Below are positions 9,780 to 20,472 of a DNA stretch of 37,584 bases, piece after piece (position 1 is the first letter of the stretch; the number at the start of each line of letters is the position of its first letter). The translations under genes were made by a program, and so were the position numbers. The DNA comes from Alphaproteobacteria bacterium. GTDB lineage: Bacteria; Pseudomonadota; Alphaproteobacteria; Bin95. The DNA is taken from positions 1-37,584 of the forward strand of contig JAPORR010000172.1 of NCBI GenBank assembly GCA_026710105.1. Direction: 5' to 3'. Under the pieces are notes generated by a model. It made no database searches. It was given only the letters and a program-made list of their open reading frames with translations, and was not told where the DNA came from.

Positions 9780-11732
9780 ATGAATGGATACACATGGTTG
9801 TATTTAGCTTCTATATTTCTTCCACTTTTGGCTGCGATCATCGTCGGCCTATTTGGACGTTTGATGAAAGATCATCTATCACAATTAATAACGTGTTTTT
9901 CTGTAACATTTGCAGCAGTATGTTCAATCTTTATATTCATTGATATAATTTATGACGATACTGCCATTAAAGTAATACATGTTCTTGATTGGATTAGATC
10001 TGGAGGTTTCGAAGCACATTGGACTCTTCGTTTTGATACTCTTTCCGCTGTTATGCTTGTTGTGGTCAATAGCATCTCAGCTTGTGTTCACTGGTATTCA
10101 ATTGGTTATATGAGCCACGATTTACATAAACCGCGTTTTATGACTTATTTAAGTCTTTTTACTTTTTCTATGTTGATGTTAGTAACTTCTGATAATTTAG
10201 TGCAACTATTTTTTGGTTGGGAAGGAGTTGGGGTTTGTTCATATTTGCTTATTGGTTTTTGGTATGATCGTCCAGAGGCTAATGCTGCTGCTATCAAAGC
10301 GTTCATTGTTAATCGAGTAGGAGATTTTGGTTTTGCGCTCGGTATTTTTAGTATCTGGTTGATATTTGAAACGGTTGAATTTTCTGTCATCTTTGCAGCT
10401 ATTCCAGATCAAACTGGTAAAAGTATTGAATTTTTGAATATAGAATTATCAGCAATTGAGTTAATGTGCTTCTTACTATTTATTGGCGCGATGGGCAAAT
10501 CAGCACAAATTGGATTACACACTTGGTTACCGGATGCCATGGAAGGCCCAACACCTGTTTCTGCATTGATTCATGCTGCGACTATGGTGACAGCAGGTGT
10601 GTTTATGTGCGCGCGCTTGTCACCGCTATTCGAACATGCACCAAATACGTTGATTTTTATCACCTTCATTGGTGCAACGACCGCTTTTTTTGCTGCGACT
10701 TGTGCATTGACGCAGACTGATATCAAAAGGGTGATTGCATATTCAACTTGTAGCCAGCTTGGTTATATGTTTTTTGCAATTGGAATTTCTGCTTATCCAG
10801 CGGCGATTTTTCACCTAATGACCCATGCTTTTTTTAAAGCACTGTTATTTCTTGGCGCAGGTAGTGTTATTCATGCTATGTCTGGTGAACAGGATATGCG
10901 TCGTATGGGAGGTATATGGCGGCAAATCAAACACACTCATATCCTTATGTGGATTGGCTCATTTGCCCTTGCTGGATTACCAGTTTTTTCCGGTTATTTT
11001 TCTAAAGATGCAATTTTAGAAAGCACTTGGGGTGCGCATAGTAATATTGGGAACTATGCTTTTACCTTCGGAATTCTTGCAGCGATGATGACGGCATTTT
11101 ATTCTTGGAGACTTTTATTTATGACTTTCATGGGAACACCGCGTGCAGATGAAAAAGTAATGGCACATGTCCATGAATCCCCAACTATTATGCTGATACC
11201 ACTCTACATTCTTGCAATAGGAGCAGTTGTGGCAGGTTTTGCATTTGTAGACACTTTTGTTGGCAAGAATTGGCAACAATTTTGGGGAACATCAATCTTT
11301 ATCTTGGATCAAAATCAAGCTATAATAACTGGGCATCATGCTCCATGGTATATCAAAAAATTACCATTAGCCGTGACAATATTCGGAATCTTAATTGCTT
11401 GGTATATGTATATCTGGAAGCCATTGACACCCACTAATCTCAGGAAGTATTTTGAACCTATATACCAGCTTTCTCTGAACAAGTGGTGGTTTGATGAAAT
11501 TTACAATATTTTATTTGTACTACTAGCAAAATTTTTTGCGCGATTGTTTTGGAAAATTGGTGACGAATTTATGATAGATGGCTTTGGCCCCAATGGTTTG
11601 GCAAACCTTACACAAGCTTTAGCACGCCGAGCCAGGATTTTTCAATCTGGTTATATTTATCACTACGCATTTGCGATGATAGTAGGTGCGGTTGCTCTTA
11701 TTTCTTGGTATCTATTCTCGACGGAGTTTTAG
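9780..11732 (+). CDS. nuoL: NADH-quinone oxidoreductase subunit L
   Basis: ND5-type antiporter-like subunit at the distal end of the membrane arm, 650 aa, ending in the long lateral helix and a last membrane helix. Family motifs are clear: [18 protein letters not shown] with the key Glu, [20 protein letters not shown] with the key Lys, then [13 protein letters not shown] and [19 protein letters not shown] at 9771 would add three residues. The ATG at 9780 is preferred because an AAAGG site lies about nine bases upstream. AT-rich throughout. Confidence 0.97.
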   Translation: MNGYTWLYLASIFLPLLAAIIVGLFGRLMKDHLSQLITCFSVTFAAVCSIFIFIDIIYDDTAIKVIHVLDWIRSGGFEAHWTLRFDTLSAVMLVVVNSISACVHWYSIGYMSHDLHKPRFMTYLSLFTFSMLMLVTSDNLVQLFFGWEGVGVCSYLLIGFWYDRPEANAAAIKAFIVNRVGDFGFALGIFSIWLIFETVEFSVIFAAIPDQTGKSIEFLNIELSAIELMCFLLFIGAMGKSAQIGLHTWLPDAMEGPTPVSALIHAATMVTAGVFMCARLSPLFEHAPNTLIFITFIGATTAFFAATCALTQTDIKRVIAYSTCSQLGYMFFAIGISAYPAAIFHLMTHAFFKALLFLGAGSVIHAMSGEQDMRRMGGIWRQIKHTHILMWIGSFALAGLPVFSGYFSKDAILESTWGAHSNIGNYAFTFGILAAMMTAFYSWRLLFMTFMGTPRADEKVMAHVHESPTIMLIPLYILAIGAVVAGFAFVDTFVGKNWQQFWGTSIFILDQNQAIITGHHAPWYIKKLPLAVTIFGILIAWYMYIWKPLTPTNLRKYFEPIYQLSLNKWWFDEIYNILFVLLAKFFARLFWKIGDEFMIDGFGPNGLANLTQALARRARIFQSGYIYHYAFAMIVGAVALISWYLFSTEF

Positions 11733-11736
11733 AAGC

Positions 11737-13266
11737 ATGAACTCAGGAGGTAACTTGCTTTCGATTATCATTTTCTTACCACTCATAGGTGTGTTAGCAA
11801 TCTTATTACTGTGTCGTGGTACTGGAGAAAGTGCAATTCGTAATGCCCGTATGGCTGCGCTATGGACTTCTTTGGTGACTTTTACAGTATCATTATTACT
11901 ATGGTTTCGATTCGATTCAAAAATCACTAATTTTCAATTTGTTGAGCATACAGTTTGGTTAGAAGATTTCAATATTTCATATCATATAGGTATCGATGGT
12001 ATATCCTTATTTTTCGTACTACTTTCTACTTTCTTAATTCCAATATGTATTTTATCTAGCTGGACTGTAGTTCAAGGTCGTGTGAAGGAATACATGATTT
12101 CGTTTTTAATCCTAGAAACATTTATGGTTGGAATGTTTTGTGCACTCGACTTTGTTATTTTCTACATTTTCTTTGAAGGTGTTTTGATTCCAATGTTTCT
12201 TATTATTGGTGTCTGGGGAGGTGTCCGTCGTGTTTATGCGGCATTCAAATTTTTCTTATTTACGTTACTTGGCTCGGTATTGATGCTACTTGCTCTTCTG
12301 GTGATCTATCTTGAAATAGGATCTACAAGCATTGTTCAAGCACTTATATATCCTTTTGCAATGAATGTTCAAATTTGGCTGTGGCTTGCATTTTTCGCTA
12401 GCTTTGCGGTTAAAATTCCAATGTGGCCGATGCATACATGGTTGCCAGATGCTCATGTCGAAGCGCCAACGGCTGGCTCTGTTATTCTAGCCGGTGTATT
12501 ATTAAAGATGGGAGGGTATGGCTTTTTAAGATTTTCCCTACCTATGTTTCCAGAAGCAAGTGACTTTTTCACTCCACTAATTTTTACGTTGAGTTGTATA
12601 GCAATAATTTACACATCGCTTGTCGCGTTAGTACAAGAGGATATGAAAAAGCTAATAGCTTATTCTTCTATAGCTCATATGGGATTTGTTACTATTGGTA
12701 TTTTTACAGCAACTCACCAGGGTATAACTGGTGCAATTTTTCAAATGCTGAGTCATGGAATTGCATCTGCTGCTTTATTTCTTTGTGTTGGAGTTGTTTA
12801 TGATAGATTACATACACGAGAAATTATTCGTTATGGTGGGCTTGTTCATCGTATGCCAATCTATGCAATTGTATTCATGATATTCACTTTAACATCTATT
12901 GGATTACCAGGAACAAGTGGCTTTATAGGTGAATTTTTGATTCTATTGGCAGCATTTGAGATAGATATTTGGGTTTGCTTTTTTGCTGCTACAGGGTTAA
13001 TTCTTAGCGCTACTTATATGCTTCATCTTTACCGTCGTGTGATTTTTGGCAAACTGGATCGCACGGAACTTAAAAAGATTTTAGATCTTAGTCCTCGCGA
13101 AATTGTTATTTTTGTTCCGCTTATAGGCTTAGTGCTGTGGATGGGTATTTACCCATCTTCATTTCTTGATCCGATTCAAGCGTCAGTTCAAAACCTTGTC
13201 GACCAGCATCAAGCAGTCATGCATACTATACAGGAAACAACAATCATAGAGACAAAAGGACGTTGA
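11737..13266 (+). CDS. nuoM: NADH-quinone oxidoreductase subunit M
   Basis: ND4-type antiporter-like subunit, 509 aa, about 14 membrane helices. Signatures are [16 protein letters not shown], the Glu-containing [17 protein letters not shown], and [20 protein letters not shown] followed by [16 protein letters not shown] with the helix-7/8 lysines. A longer GTG-initiated frame begins at 11686 inside nuoL. The ATG at 11737 is chosen because it follows the nuoL stop by four bases and gives the normal N-terminus. It ends four bases before nuoN. Confidence 0.97.
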   Translation: MNSGGNLLSIIIFLPLIGVLAILLLCRGTGESAIRNARMAALWTSLVTFTVSLLLWFRFDSKITNFQFVEHTVWLEDFNISYHIGIDGISLFFVLLSTFLIPICILSSWTVVQGRVKEYMISFLILETFMVGMFCALDFVIFYIFFEGVLIPMFLIIGVWGGVRRVYAAFKFFLFTLLGSVLMLLALLVIYLEIGSTSIVQALIYPFAMNVQIWLWLAFFASFAVKIPMWPMHTWLPDAHVEAPTAGSVILAGVLLKMGGYGFLRFSLPMFPEASDFFTPLIFTLSCIAIIYTSLVALVQEDMKKLIAYSSIAHMGFVTIGIFTATHQGITGAIFQMLSHGIASAALFLCVGVVYDRLHTREIIRYGGLVHRMPIYAIVFMIFTLTSIGLPGTSGFIGEFLILLAAFEIDIWVCFFAATGLILSATYMLHLYRRVIFGKLDRTELKKILDLSPREIVIFVPLIGLVLWMGIYPSSFLDPIQASVQNLVDQHQAVMHTIQETTIIETKGR

Positions 13267-13270
13267 AGCA

Positions 13271-14707
13271 ATGAATATGAACTATACTCCCGCTGTGCCA
13301 GAAATTATCCTTGCTTGTTTTAGTATGATATTACTTATGGCTGGTGTTTTTGGTTTTAAGCGAAGTCGTACAATCTCATGGCTCTGTGTTGCTTCTTTGA
13401 TAATCGCAGCTATATTTCTATTAACCGCAAAAATGGATCGAATTATTGGTCTTGGTGGATTTTTTATTATTGATATATTTGCTGTGTACATCAAGACATT
13501 AATATTACTGGGTAGTGCAGTGGCTATTATTATGTCTCTCACATTTAATGAACGTGAATCTATTAATCAATTTGAATTTTCTATTATGATTTTATTTGCA
13601 ACTATTGGTATGTTGATGATGGTATCAGCCAACGATTTGATAGCTTTATATCTCGGATTAGAATTGCAAAGTTTATCATTATATGTGTTAACTTCTTTTC
13701 ATCGTGATACATTAAGATCTAGTGAATCTGGTTTAAAATATTTTATCCTTGGTGCTTTGTCTTCGGGTATATTACTCTATGGTTGTTCAATGATTTATGG
13801 CTTTACCGGAACTACTAATTTTAGTACAATTTCTATTGTAATCAAAGATAGTACAGAACCTTCAATTGGTCTTGTTGTTGGTCTTGTATTACTTATGACC
13901 GGATTATGCTTCAAAATTTCTGCTGCTCCTTTTCATATGTGGACACCTGATGTCTATGAAGGTGCCCCAACACCAGTGACAGCACTTTTTTCTATTGCGC
14001 CGAAAATCGCAGCTATGGGATTATTCATACGTATTCTTATAGAGCCGTTTGGTGATCTGATTGACAAATGGCAACAAATTATAATTGTGATAACAATTCT
14101 TTCGATGATAATAAGTGCTTTTACAGCAATTGCACAAGAAAATATTAAGCGCCTAATGGCATATTCATCAATTGGACATATTGGTTTTGCCCTTGTTGGT
14201 TTAGCTACTGGCACTGAAGAAGGCATTCGAGCAGTATTGATTTACCTTGCTATATATCTGTTTATGAATATAGGTGTATTTGCTTGTGTTTTGGCAATGC
14301 GACAAAATGAAAATACGGTTGAAAATATTTCTGATTTATCTGGATTCTCTAAATCTCAACCACTAATGGCGGGTATTTTTGCGGCTCTCATGTTTTCAAT
14401 GGCGGGTATTCCACCGTTTGCTGGTTTTTTTGGAAAATTTTATATATTCATAGCTGCTATCAACGCTGAATTAATAGGGTTGGCAATTTTTAGTGTCTTG
14501 ATGAGTGTTGTTAGTTGCTATTATTATTTACGAGTCGTGAAAGTGATGTATTTTGATGAAATCGGAGAAGATATGGATCGACCACTACCTACAGAAATAA
14601 GTGTCTTGGCAGGAATGAGTGCCGTTGTAGTGATTTTCTTCGTTGTCATTCCTTGGACAGTTACTGATTTTGCTAAGATTGCTGCAGGTACATTATTTAC
14701 TGGATGA
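13271..14707 (+). CDS. nuoN: NADH-quinone oxidoreductase subunit N
   Basis: ND2-type antiporter-like subunit, 478 aa, the last gene of the operon. Motifs include YLGLELQSLSLYVL with the conserved Glu, SGLKYFILGALSSGILLYG, FHMWTPDVYEGAPTPVTA and NIKRLMAYSSIGHIGFALVG. AAAAGGA before the ATG serves as ribosome-binding site. The AT-rich composition persists to the last codon, and the ATGA overlap with birA marks a sharp return to GC-normal DNA. Confidence 0.97.
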   Translation: MNMNYTPAVPEIILACFSMILLMAGVFGFKRSRTISWLCVASLIIAAIFLLTAKMDRIIGLGGFFIIDIFAVYIKTLILLGSAVAIIMSLTFNERESINQFEFSIMILFATIGMLMMVSANDLIALYLGLELQSLSLYVLTSFHRDTLRSSESGLKYFILGALSSGILLYGCSMIYGFTGTTNFSTISIVIKDSTEPSIGLVVGLVLLMTGLCFKISAAPFHMWTPDVYEGAPTPVTALFSIAPKIAAMGLFIRILIEPFGDLIDKWQQIIIVITILSMIISAFTAIAQENIKRLMAYSSIGHIGFALVGLATGTEEGIRAVLIYLAIYLFMNIGVFACVLAMRQNENTVENISDLSGFSKSQPLMAGIFAALMFSMAGIPPFAGFFGKFYIFIAAINAELIGLAIFSVLMSVVSCYYYLRVVKVMYFDEIGEDMDRPLPTEISVLAGMSAVVVIFFVVIPWTVTDFAKIAAGTLFTG

Positions 14708-15444
14708 ACAAGATGTTGAAGACGACCGGAATTGACTTATTTACTTATTCGGTTCTTGGTAGCACCAACGACGAGGCAAAGCGTTTGGCGGGGCAGGGCA
14801 CGCGTGGTCCGCTTGTGATCTGGACTACTAGACAAGTACGCGGCCGCGGGCGAGCCAGGAAAAATTGGATCGGTATGCCCGGCAATTTGATGGCGAGTCT
14901 GTTATTACATCCTGGTCGAGTGCTTGCAGAAGCTGGTTCCATGGCCTTGGTTGCTGGTTTGGCTGTTACGGACTATGCTCGGACATTGGGAGTGGATGCC
15001 CGTATTAAATGGCCGAATGATGTTCTGGTAGGAGATGCTAAGCTAGCTGGTGTTCTGGTAGAGGCCAGTTCGGGAAACGATGAACTCAATTGGATGGTAA
15101 TCGGGATCGGTCTCAATCTGGCTGTAGCGCCGGTGCTTGGACGGCAGACGGCTTGTATTGGCTACGAGGTGAAACTTGAAGTGGCATTGGATCAGGTTAT
15201 TGAATCCGTTCTACGACGTTACCGGCAATGGCTATGTGGTGGCTTTCTTGTTCTGCGGGATGAGTGGCTTGAACGTGCGGCATGGCTCGGTCGTAGTGTT
15301 CGTATAAGGAACAGGCTGGGCGCTGTAGAAGGCATAATTCGTACTGTGGACGCGAATGGAGCACTTATTGTTTGCGATTCGGCTGGAGTAGAACACTTTC
15401 TCTTCTCTGGAGAGATTGTTCCATTGGAAGTCCAATGCTGCTAG
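14704..15444 (+). CDS. birA: Biotin--[acetyl-CoA-carboxylase] ligase
   Basis: Biotin protein ligase, 246 aa, which activates biotin with ATP and attaches it to the biotin carrier lysine of carboxylases. The catalytic domain shows GSTND at 19-23, the biotinyl-AMP loop GRGRARKNW at 47-55, KWPNDVLV at 102-109 and KLAGVLVE at 113-120. A C-terminal SH3-like domain follows. There is no N-terminal winged-helix domain, so it is the monofunctional form without repressor activity. It overlaps nuoN by four bases (ATGA) and coaX by ten. Presence directly after nuoN is a common alphaproteobacterial order. Confidence 0.95.
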   Translation: MNKMLKTTGIDLFTYSVLGSTNDEAKRLAGQGTRGPLVIWTTRQVRGRGRARKNWIGMPGNLMASLLLHPGRVLAEAGSMALVAGLAVTDYARTLGVDARIKWPNDVLVGDAKLAGVLVEASSGNDELNWMVIGIGLNLAVAPVLGRQTACIGYEVKLEVALDQVIESVLRRYRQWLCGGFLVLRDEWLERAAWLGRSVRIRNRLGAVEGIIRTVDANGALIVCDSAGVEHFLFSGEIVPLEVQCC

Positions 15445-16211
15445 CGATCGATGCTGGCAATACGAATATCGTCTTCGCGGTTTACGACGGCGAGGTTCGC
15501 AAAGGGTTGTGGCGGGCCAGCAACGATCAACACCGTACAGCGGACGAATACGCTGTTTGGCTCATGCAGCTTATGGGGCTCGAAGGTGTAGATTCTGAGG
15601 CGGTCGATGCGGGCATCGTGGCGACGGTCGTGCCAGCGTCCTTGTTCAACCTGCGGCACCTCTGTCAGCGTTATTTCGGTGTCTCGCCTCTCGTCATCGG
15701 TGATCCGGATATCGACCTCGGTATGACAATCAGAGTCGATAATCCTTCAGAAGTCGGAGCCGACCGGATAGTCAACGCCGTTGCAGCGCATAGCGCCTAT
15801 TCCGGCCCCTTGATTATCATCGATTTTGGCACCGCAACGACATTCGATATCGTGGATGCGGCAGGCAACTATTGCGGAGGCGTGATTGCGCCTGGCGTAA
15901 ATCTGTCCCTCGAAGCGTTGCACCAGGCTGCCGCCAAGCTGCCTCTGATTGCTGTGGGCCGCCCAGAGCGTGTAATCGGCTGTAATACGGTTACCGCCAT
16001 GCAGTCTGGTATCTTCTGGGGTTATGTCAGCATGATCGAAGGTCTCGCAGGACGGATCGAGCGTGAAGCAGGCGAACCCATGACTGTTGTGGCGACAGGC
16101 GGCCTTGCAGCCTTGTTTGCGGGGGCAACCGACGTCATCGACCATATCGACAGCGACCTGACCCTGCGCGGCTTGCTGGAAGTCCACCGACGCAATGGAA
16201 ACGTCCCGTGA
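15435..16211 (+). CDS. coaX: Type III pantothenate kinase
   Basis: Catalyses the ATP-dependent phosphorylation of pantothenate, the first step of coenzyme A synthesis; 258 aa of the ASKHA fold. Motifs are AIDAGNTN near residues 4-11 (phosphate binding), [13 protein letters not shown] at 106-118 with the catalytic Asp110, [12 protein letters not shown] at 130-141, and GGVIAPG after it. The frame is open upstream to 15372, but the ATG at 15435 gives the family start [11 protein letters not shown]. It overlaps birA by ten bases, and its TGA shares a base with the rnj ATG. Confidence 0.96.
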   Translation: MLLAIDAGNTNIVFAVYDGEVRKGLWRASNDQHRTADEYAVWLMQLMGLEGVDSEAVDAGIVATVVPASLFNLRHLCQRYFGVSPLVIGDPDIDLGMTIRVDNPSEVGADRIVNAVAAHSAYSGPLIIIDFGTATTFDIVDAAGNYCGGVIAPGVNLSLEALHQAAAKLPLIAVGRPERVIGCNTVTAMQSGIFWGYVSMIEGLAGRIEREAGEPMTVVATGGLAALFAGATDVIDHIDSDLTLRGLLEVHRRNGNVP

Positions 16212-17884
16212 TGCGCTTGCCGATTCCTGCCGGAGACGAAATCTTGTTCGTTTCACTTGGCGGGGTGGGCAACATCGGCATGAATTGTGCGCTGTATGGC
16301 CATGCCGGGCGCTGGATTCTGGTGGATCTCGGAATCATGTTTGGCGATGAGACTACGCCGGGTATTGAAGTCATCGTCCCAGATACATCTGTTGCCGAGG
16401 CGGTTCGGGACCAGCTTGATGCTATTGTCATCACCCACGCGCATGAAGACCATATCGGGGCCGTTCCGTACCTCTGGCCTGAACTGGGAGTGCCAATTCA
16501 TGTCACGCCGTTTTCAGCCGCGTTCCTGCGCCGCAAACTACAGGATGAGGGCACGGAAGACGAAGCACCCATCGTTGAGCACAAGCCGGGCGAGCGCTTT
16601 GCGGTTGGACCGTTTGAGCTCGAATATCTGCCCTTGGCGCACTCTATTCCAGAACCCAACGCTCTGGTGCTGCGCACTGCGGCCGGCACAGTCTTCCACA
16701 CGGGGGACTGGAAGCTAGATTCAGGCCCCGTTGTGGGAGAGCCAGTGGACGAACGGATTTTCCGTCGCCTCGGGGATGAAGGCGTTGCGGCAATGGTCTG
16801 CGATTCAACGAATGCCACAATCGATGGTGCAAGCGGGTCAGAAGCTGATCTTCTGGAGAGTTTGACGGATCTGATTGCTTCCAGGAGCAGCCGGGTTGCC
16901 TTCGCTTGTTTCGCTAGCAATGTGGCGAGGCTCGATACAGTAGCGCGGGCTGCCGAGACCAACGGCCGATCAGTGTCTTTAGTGGGGCGTTCATTGAAAC
17001 GTATGAACGACATCGCTCGTCAATGCGGCTATCTAGCGGATATTCCCTCCTTTGTGTCCGAGCAGCATTCTGGGTACTTACCGCCTTCCAGCTTGGTGCT
17101 GATTTGCACGGGAAGCCAGGGAGAGCCGCGTGCCGCCCTGGCGCGGATTGCATCTGGGTTCCATCCACATGTGTCGCTGGAGGGCGGCGACACGCTTGTT
17201 TTCTCTTCCCGCACGATTCCTGGCAACGAGCGCGCCGTTGCCAAGCTCCAGAACCAATTCCTACGGATGGGCGTCCAGATTGTCACCTCCAGGGATGCCT
17301 TCGTGCATGTATCGGGACATCCGGGCCGTGATGAGCTTCGACGCATGTATGGGTGGATAAGGCCAAAAGCGGCCATTCCAGTTCATGGCGAATTCCATCA
17401 TCTCCGCGCCCATGCTGAACTGGCGCGGGGATGCGGCGTCGATACGGTTGCCGAGATTGAGGATGGGATCCTGCTGCGGATAGCGCAGGGTGGAGTTGAG
17501 CAGCTTGGCGATATCAGGGTCGGACGCCTCGGTCTTGATGGTGGGCGGCTCGTTCGGCTCGATTCGGAGCATGTCCAGGCACGGAGGCGGCTTTCCAAAC
17601 AGGGGCTCGTTGCTGCATCGGTTTTATTAAATGGCCGTGGTAGTGCCCTCGCCGAACCTCGTGTGTCGAGCCAGGGTATTGTGGCTGAAGACGAAGTTGC
17701 TGGCCTTGCTTCGGAGCTGGCGGCCCGCAGCAGCTATGCTCTCGAACGGTTACCCCCCCTGCAACGCCGCGACGATAACATGGTAGAAAAAGCGATCCGG
17801 ACGGCTATTCGCCGGCATGTCAGGGAACATTATGGTCGCCGGCCACTCGTTGAAGTCCATGTCATGCGCCTTGATGAAGGATAA
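16211..17884 (+). CDS. rnj: Ribonuclease J (metallo-beta-lactamase/beta-CASP)
   Basis: RNase J-type exo/endoribonuclease, 557 aa, acting in mRNA decay and rRNA maturation with 5'-to-3' activity. The N-terminal motif FVSLGGVGNIGMN is characteristic. The metal-binding motif ITHAHEDHIGA supplies His76, His78, Asp80 and His81; later ligands are in YLPLAHSIPE and HTGDWKLD. The beta-CASP insertion and the HVSGHPGRDELRRMY and IPVHGEFHHL motifs follow, with a C-terminal domain. GTG at 16208 is an alternative start three bases upstream of the ATG. Its position after coaX matches many alphaproteobacteria. Confidence 0.95.
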   Translation: MRLPIPAGDEILFVSLGGVGNIGMNCALYGHAGRWILVDLGIMFGDETTPGIEVIVPDTSVAEAVRDQLDAIVITHAHEDHIGAVPYLWPELGVPIHVTPFSAAFLRRKLQDEGTEDEAPIVEHKPGERFAVGPFELEYLPLAHSIPEPNALVLRTAAGTVFHTGDWKLDSGPVVGEPVDERIFRRLGDEGVAAMVCDSTNATIDGASGSEADLLESLTDLIASRSSRVAFACFASNVARLDTVARAAETNGRSVSLVGRSLKRMNDIARQCGYLADIPSFVSEQHSGYLPPSSLVLICTGSQGEPRAALARIASGFHPHVSLEGGDTLVFSSRTIPGNERAVAKLQNQFLRMGVQIVTSRDAFVHVSGHPGRDELRRMYGWIRPKAAIPVHGEFHHLRAHAELARGCGVDTVAEIEDGILLRIAQGGVEQLGDIRVGRLGLDGGRLVRLDSEHVQARRRLSKQGLVAASVLLNGRGSALAEPRVSSQGIVAEDEVAGLASELAARSSYALERLPPLQRRDDNMVEKAIRTAIRRHVREHYGRRPLVEVHVMRLDEG

Positions 17885-17889
17885 TCGGG

Positions 17890-18294
17890 ATGATCGGCCG
17901 CCTGAACCATGTCGCCATCGCCGTACCGGATCTGGAAGCGGGAGCGCGCCCCTATCGAGGGGTGCTCGGCGCGTTCGTTTCGGCACCACAGGCGCTGCCA
18001 GAGCACGGCGTCACTGTGATCTTCGTGGAACTGCCGAACACGAGAATCGAACTCCTGGAGCCGCTTGGGGACAAGTCCCCGATTGCTGGATTCCTGAAGA
18101 AAAACCCGGCTGGCGGCATGCATCATATCTGCTATGAGGTAGATGACATTCTGGCCGCCCGCGATGTACTGAAGAACTCTGGGGTCCGGGTTCTAGGGAG
18201 CGGCGAGCCGGTAATCGGGGCGCATGGCAAACCTGTCTTGTTCCTACATCCAAAAGATTTCTGCGGGACTCTGATTGAGATCGAGCAGGCCTGA
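17890..18294 (+). CDS. mce: Methylmalonyl-CoA epimerase
   Basis: Interconverts (S)- and (R)-methylmalonyl-CoA in propionate metabolism; 134 aa of the vicinal-oxygen-chelate fold. The paired beta-alpha-beta modules start with LNHVAIAVPDL (metal ligand His7) and GGMHHICYEVDD (His79 region); Glu47 and Glu130 lie in FVELPNTRIELL and TLIEIEQ as expected for the acid/base and metal residues. The AHGKPVLFLHPKDFCGTLIE ending is characteristic. It begins five bases after rnj and overlaps the next gene by one base. No mutase gene is in view. Confidence 0.92.
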   Translation: MIGRLNHVAIAVPDLEAGARPYRGVLGAFVSAPQALPEHGVTVIFVELPNTRIELLEPLGDKSPIAGFLKKNPAGGMHHICYEVDDILAARDVLKNSGVRVLGSGEPVIGAHGKPVLFLHPKDFCGTLIEIEQA

Positions 18295-18530
18295 TGTCCT
18301 GGCTGTCCGGCATCGTCGTCTATGTTATCCTATGGTGGCTGGTCTTCTTCATGGCGTTGCCGGTCGGCGTCCGCAGGACAGCGAATGTCGAACGCGGCAA
18401 CGATCCAGGCGCGCCGGAAGGAGCGAGGCTTGGCCTGAAGGCCGCCGTGACCACGATCATCGCTGCAATGCTCACCTTGCTTGCCTTTCTGCTTATCGAC
18501 AGCGAATGGTTCACATTTCGCAAACCCTGA
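18294..18530 (+). CDS. DUF1467 family small membrane protein
   Basis: A 78-residue protein with two predicted membrane helices, one at the N-terminus (about residues 5-24) and one near residues 50-67. The central loop contains the family-typical LPVGVRR followed by ADGN/ERGNDPGAP-like residues and a GLK motif. DUF1467 proteins are widespread in alphaproteobacteria and often lie between mce and proS, as here. Function unknown. It overlaps mce by one base (TGATG) and ends seven bases before the glycosylase gene. Confidence 0.88.
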   Translation: MSWLSGIVVYVILWWLVFFMALPVGVRRTANVERGNDPGAPEGARLGLKAAVTTIIAAMLTLLAFLLIDSEWFTFRKP

Positions 18531-18537
18531 ACCGACC

Positions 18538-19092
18538 ATGAGTTATTGTAAGACTGCGCCCGGCCATCCTTGGCATGGTCCATATCATGACTGCGAATAC
18601 GGATTCCCGACCCGCAACGACGCCGTACTGTTTGAGCGCCTGGCACTGGAGATCAACCAGGCGGGCCTTTCCTGGCTAACGGTCCTGAAGAAGCGGGCCG
18701 CATTCTTCGAGGCTTTCCGGGAGTTTGATCCCAGGGTCGTCGCCAATTTCGACGAGGCTGATCGGGCGCGGCTGCTAGGGGATGCACGAATTATCCGCAA
18801 CCGCCTCAAAATCGCCGCCGTCATGGAAAATGCCGGTCGGGTGGTCGCCATACAGTCCGAATATGGCTCCTTCGCTTCTTGGCTGGACAAGCATCATCCC
18901 CTTCCGAAAGACGACTGGGTTAAGCTTTTCAAGGAGACTTTCAAATTCATGGGCGGAGAAATCGTCGGTGAGTTTCTGATGAGCACCGGCTACCTACCGG
19001 GCGCGCACAATCCCGATTGCCCGGTTTATGCCCGCATCGTTCCGCTTGCCCCACCCTGGATGCGCGAAGCCGTTGGGCGAGTGGACTGTTGA
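18538..19092 (+). CDS. tag: DNA-3-methyladenine glycosylase I
   Basis: Removes 3-methyladenine from alkylated DNA, starting base excision repair; 184 aa. The zinc site typical of Tag is complete: Cys4 and His17 at the N-terminus (in GPYHDCEYGFP), His157 and Cys161 in HNPDC near the C-terminus. Glu38 in LEINQAGLSW matches the base-recognition residue. The frame extends upstream into the DUF1467 gene, but the ATG at 18538 gives the correct zinc-ligand spacing. Its place between the DUF1467 gene and proS appears to be an insertion into an otherwise common gene order. Confidence 0.93.
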   Translation: MSYCKTAPGHPWHGPYHDCEYGFPTRNDAVLFERLALEINQAGLSWLTVLKKRAAFFEAFREFDPRVVANFDEADRARLLGDARIIRNRLKIAAVMENAGRVVAIQSEYGSFASWLDKHHPLPKDDWVKLFKETFKFMGGEIVGEFLMSTGYLPGAHNPDCPVYARIVPLAPPWMREAVGRVDC

Positions 19093-19155
19093 ATGCCAGG
19101 GCTGACACGGTAGATTGACACTGTTTCCCGAAACCTCCAGTCGAGCTTTCTGTCC

Positions 19156-20472
19156 ATGCGTCGAACCCATCTTTTCCTGCCGACACTGAAGGACGTACCC
19201 TCTGAAGCGCAGATCATCTCACACCGCCTGATGCTGCGCGCCGGCATGGTACAGCAGGCCTCAGCTGGCATCTATTCCTGGTTGCCGCTTGGCCTCCGCG
19301 TGCTGAAAAAGATCGAGCGGATCGTTCGTGAGGAACAAGACCGTGCAGGCGCCCAGGAAGTCCTAATGCCGACTGTGCAGTCAGCAGATCTTTGGCGTCG
19401 CTCGGGTCGCTATGACGATTATGGTCCAGAAATGCTGCGCATCCGCGATCGACACGAACGCGACATGCTCTACGGACCGACCAACGAGGAACAAATTACC
19501 GAGATCTTTGCGACTCATGTTCGCAGCTATCGCGACCTACCCAAGATGCTCTACCATATCCAGTGGAAATTCCGGGATGAGGTCCGTCCCCGGTTCGGAG
19601 TGATGCGCGGGCGTGAATTCCTGATGAAGGACAACTATTCCTTCGATCTTGACTTCGAATCAGCTTGCCTTTCCTACAATAGGATGTTCGTCTCCTATCT
19701 GCGGACATTCGCTCGCCTTGGTCTGAAGGCTGTGCCCATGGAAGCAGAGTCTGGCCCCATCGGCGGCAATCTCAGCCACGAGTTCCTCATTCTCGCAGAT
19801 ACCGGCGAGAGCAGCGTCTATTGTGACCGGGACTGCGTCGAGTTCGACATGCTTGCCCGCGAGGTGAATTACGAGAACCCGAAAATGGTTCAAGCTGTAG
19901 TGGAGGATTTCACTCGGCCCTATGCGCGCACCGACGAGAAGCACGATGCCGCTGCCTTCGAGGCGGCAGTGCCGCCCGAGCGACGTTATGTTGGACGCGG
20001 CATCGAGGTTGGCCATATCTTCTATTTCGGTGCTAAATATTCCGAACCGCTCGGCGCGCGCGTGACGACTGCCGGGGGCGGAGAGGTTGCGGTGCACATG
20101 GGATCCTACGGTGTCGGCATTTCGCGCCTTGTGGGCGCAATTATTGAGGCGAGTCATGACGAGCAGGGCATTGTATGGCCGGAATCAGTGACGCCTTATG
20201 GGGCAGGAATCATCAATCTGCGACAGGGCGATTCACGCTGTGATGGTGCCTGCGAAGACATCTACGCCAAGCTATTTCATCGGGAGCCGCTCTACGATGA
20301 CCGACCGGAGCGGGCAGGGGTTAAATTCGCGGATATGGACCTGATCGGCCTGCCATGGCAGGTGGTCGTTGGCCCCCGCGGCATCGACAGGGGAAGGGTC
20401 GAGCTCAAATGCCGCGCAACCGGCGCACGCGAGGAGATTTCTTTAGAGTCGGCATTGGCACGACTAGCCTGA
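19156..20472 (+). CDS. proS: Prolyl-tRNA synthetase (short alphaproteobacterial type)
   Basis: Class II aminoacyl-tRNA synthetase charging tRNA-Pro, 438 aa. The start [19 protein letters not shown] is typical. [10 protein letters not shown] follows at about 109-118, motif 2 lies at 139-160 ([17 protein letters not shown]), and motif 3 at 316-330 ([14 protein letters not shown]). [16 protein letters not shown] shows that the long editing insertion found between motifs 2 and 3 in E. coli ProRS is missing, which is the normal short form in alphaproteobacteria. The anticodon-binding domain fills the C-terminus. No clear Shine-Dalgarno is seen; 63 bases separate it from tag. Confidence 0.96.
   Translation: MRRTHLFLPTLKDVPSEAQIISHRLMLRAGMVQQASAGIYSWLPLGLRVLKKIERIVREEQDRAGAQEVLMPTVQSADLWRRSGRYDDYGPEMLRIRDRHERDMLYGPTNEEQITEIFATHVRSYRDLPKMLYHIQWKFRDEVRPRFGVMRGREFLMKDNYSFDLDFESACLSYNRMFVSYLRTFARLGLKAVPMEAESGPIGGNLSHEFLILADTGESSVYCDRDCVEFDMLAREVNYENPKMVQAVVEDFTRPYARTDEKHDAAAFEAAVPPERRYVGRGIEVGHIFYFGAKYSEPLGARVTTAGGGEVAVHMGSYGVGISRLVGAIIEASHDEQGIVWPESVTPYGAGIINLRQGDSRCDGACEDIYAKLFHREPLYDDRPERAGVKFADMDLIGLPWQVVVGPRGIDRGRVELKCRATGAREEISLESALARLA

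Larger units (their letters stand above)
7450..14703 (+). other. AT-rich compositional block covering most of nuoH to nuoN
   Basis: Hand counts on 60-base lines show the shift. 7381-7440 has 27 G or C, 7501-7560 has 20, and 9901-9960 has 16. In contrast nuoA (721-780) has 35, and the AbrB-family membrane gene (28741-28800) has 36. Codons change to TTT, TTA, ATT and AAT use. The block begins inside nuoH and ends at the nuoN/birA overlap. Within it, 8461-8640 in nuoI returns to 34, 32 and 30 per line. Genes on both sides are GC-normal. Confidence 0.85.

Noticed and set aside
7450-14703. Explaining the AT-rich block only by hydrophobic amino acids with U-rich codons
   Set aside because: nuoA, lolC and the AbrB-family gene are also hydrophobic but GC-normal, and the shift is visible at synonymous positions.
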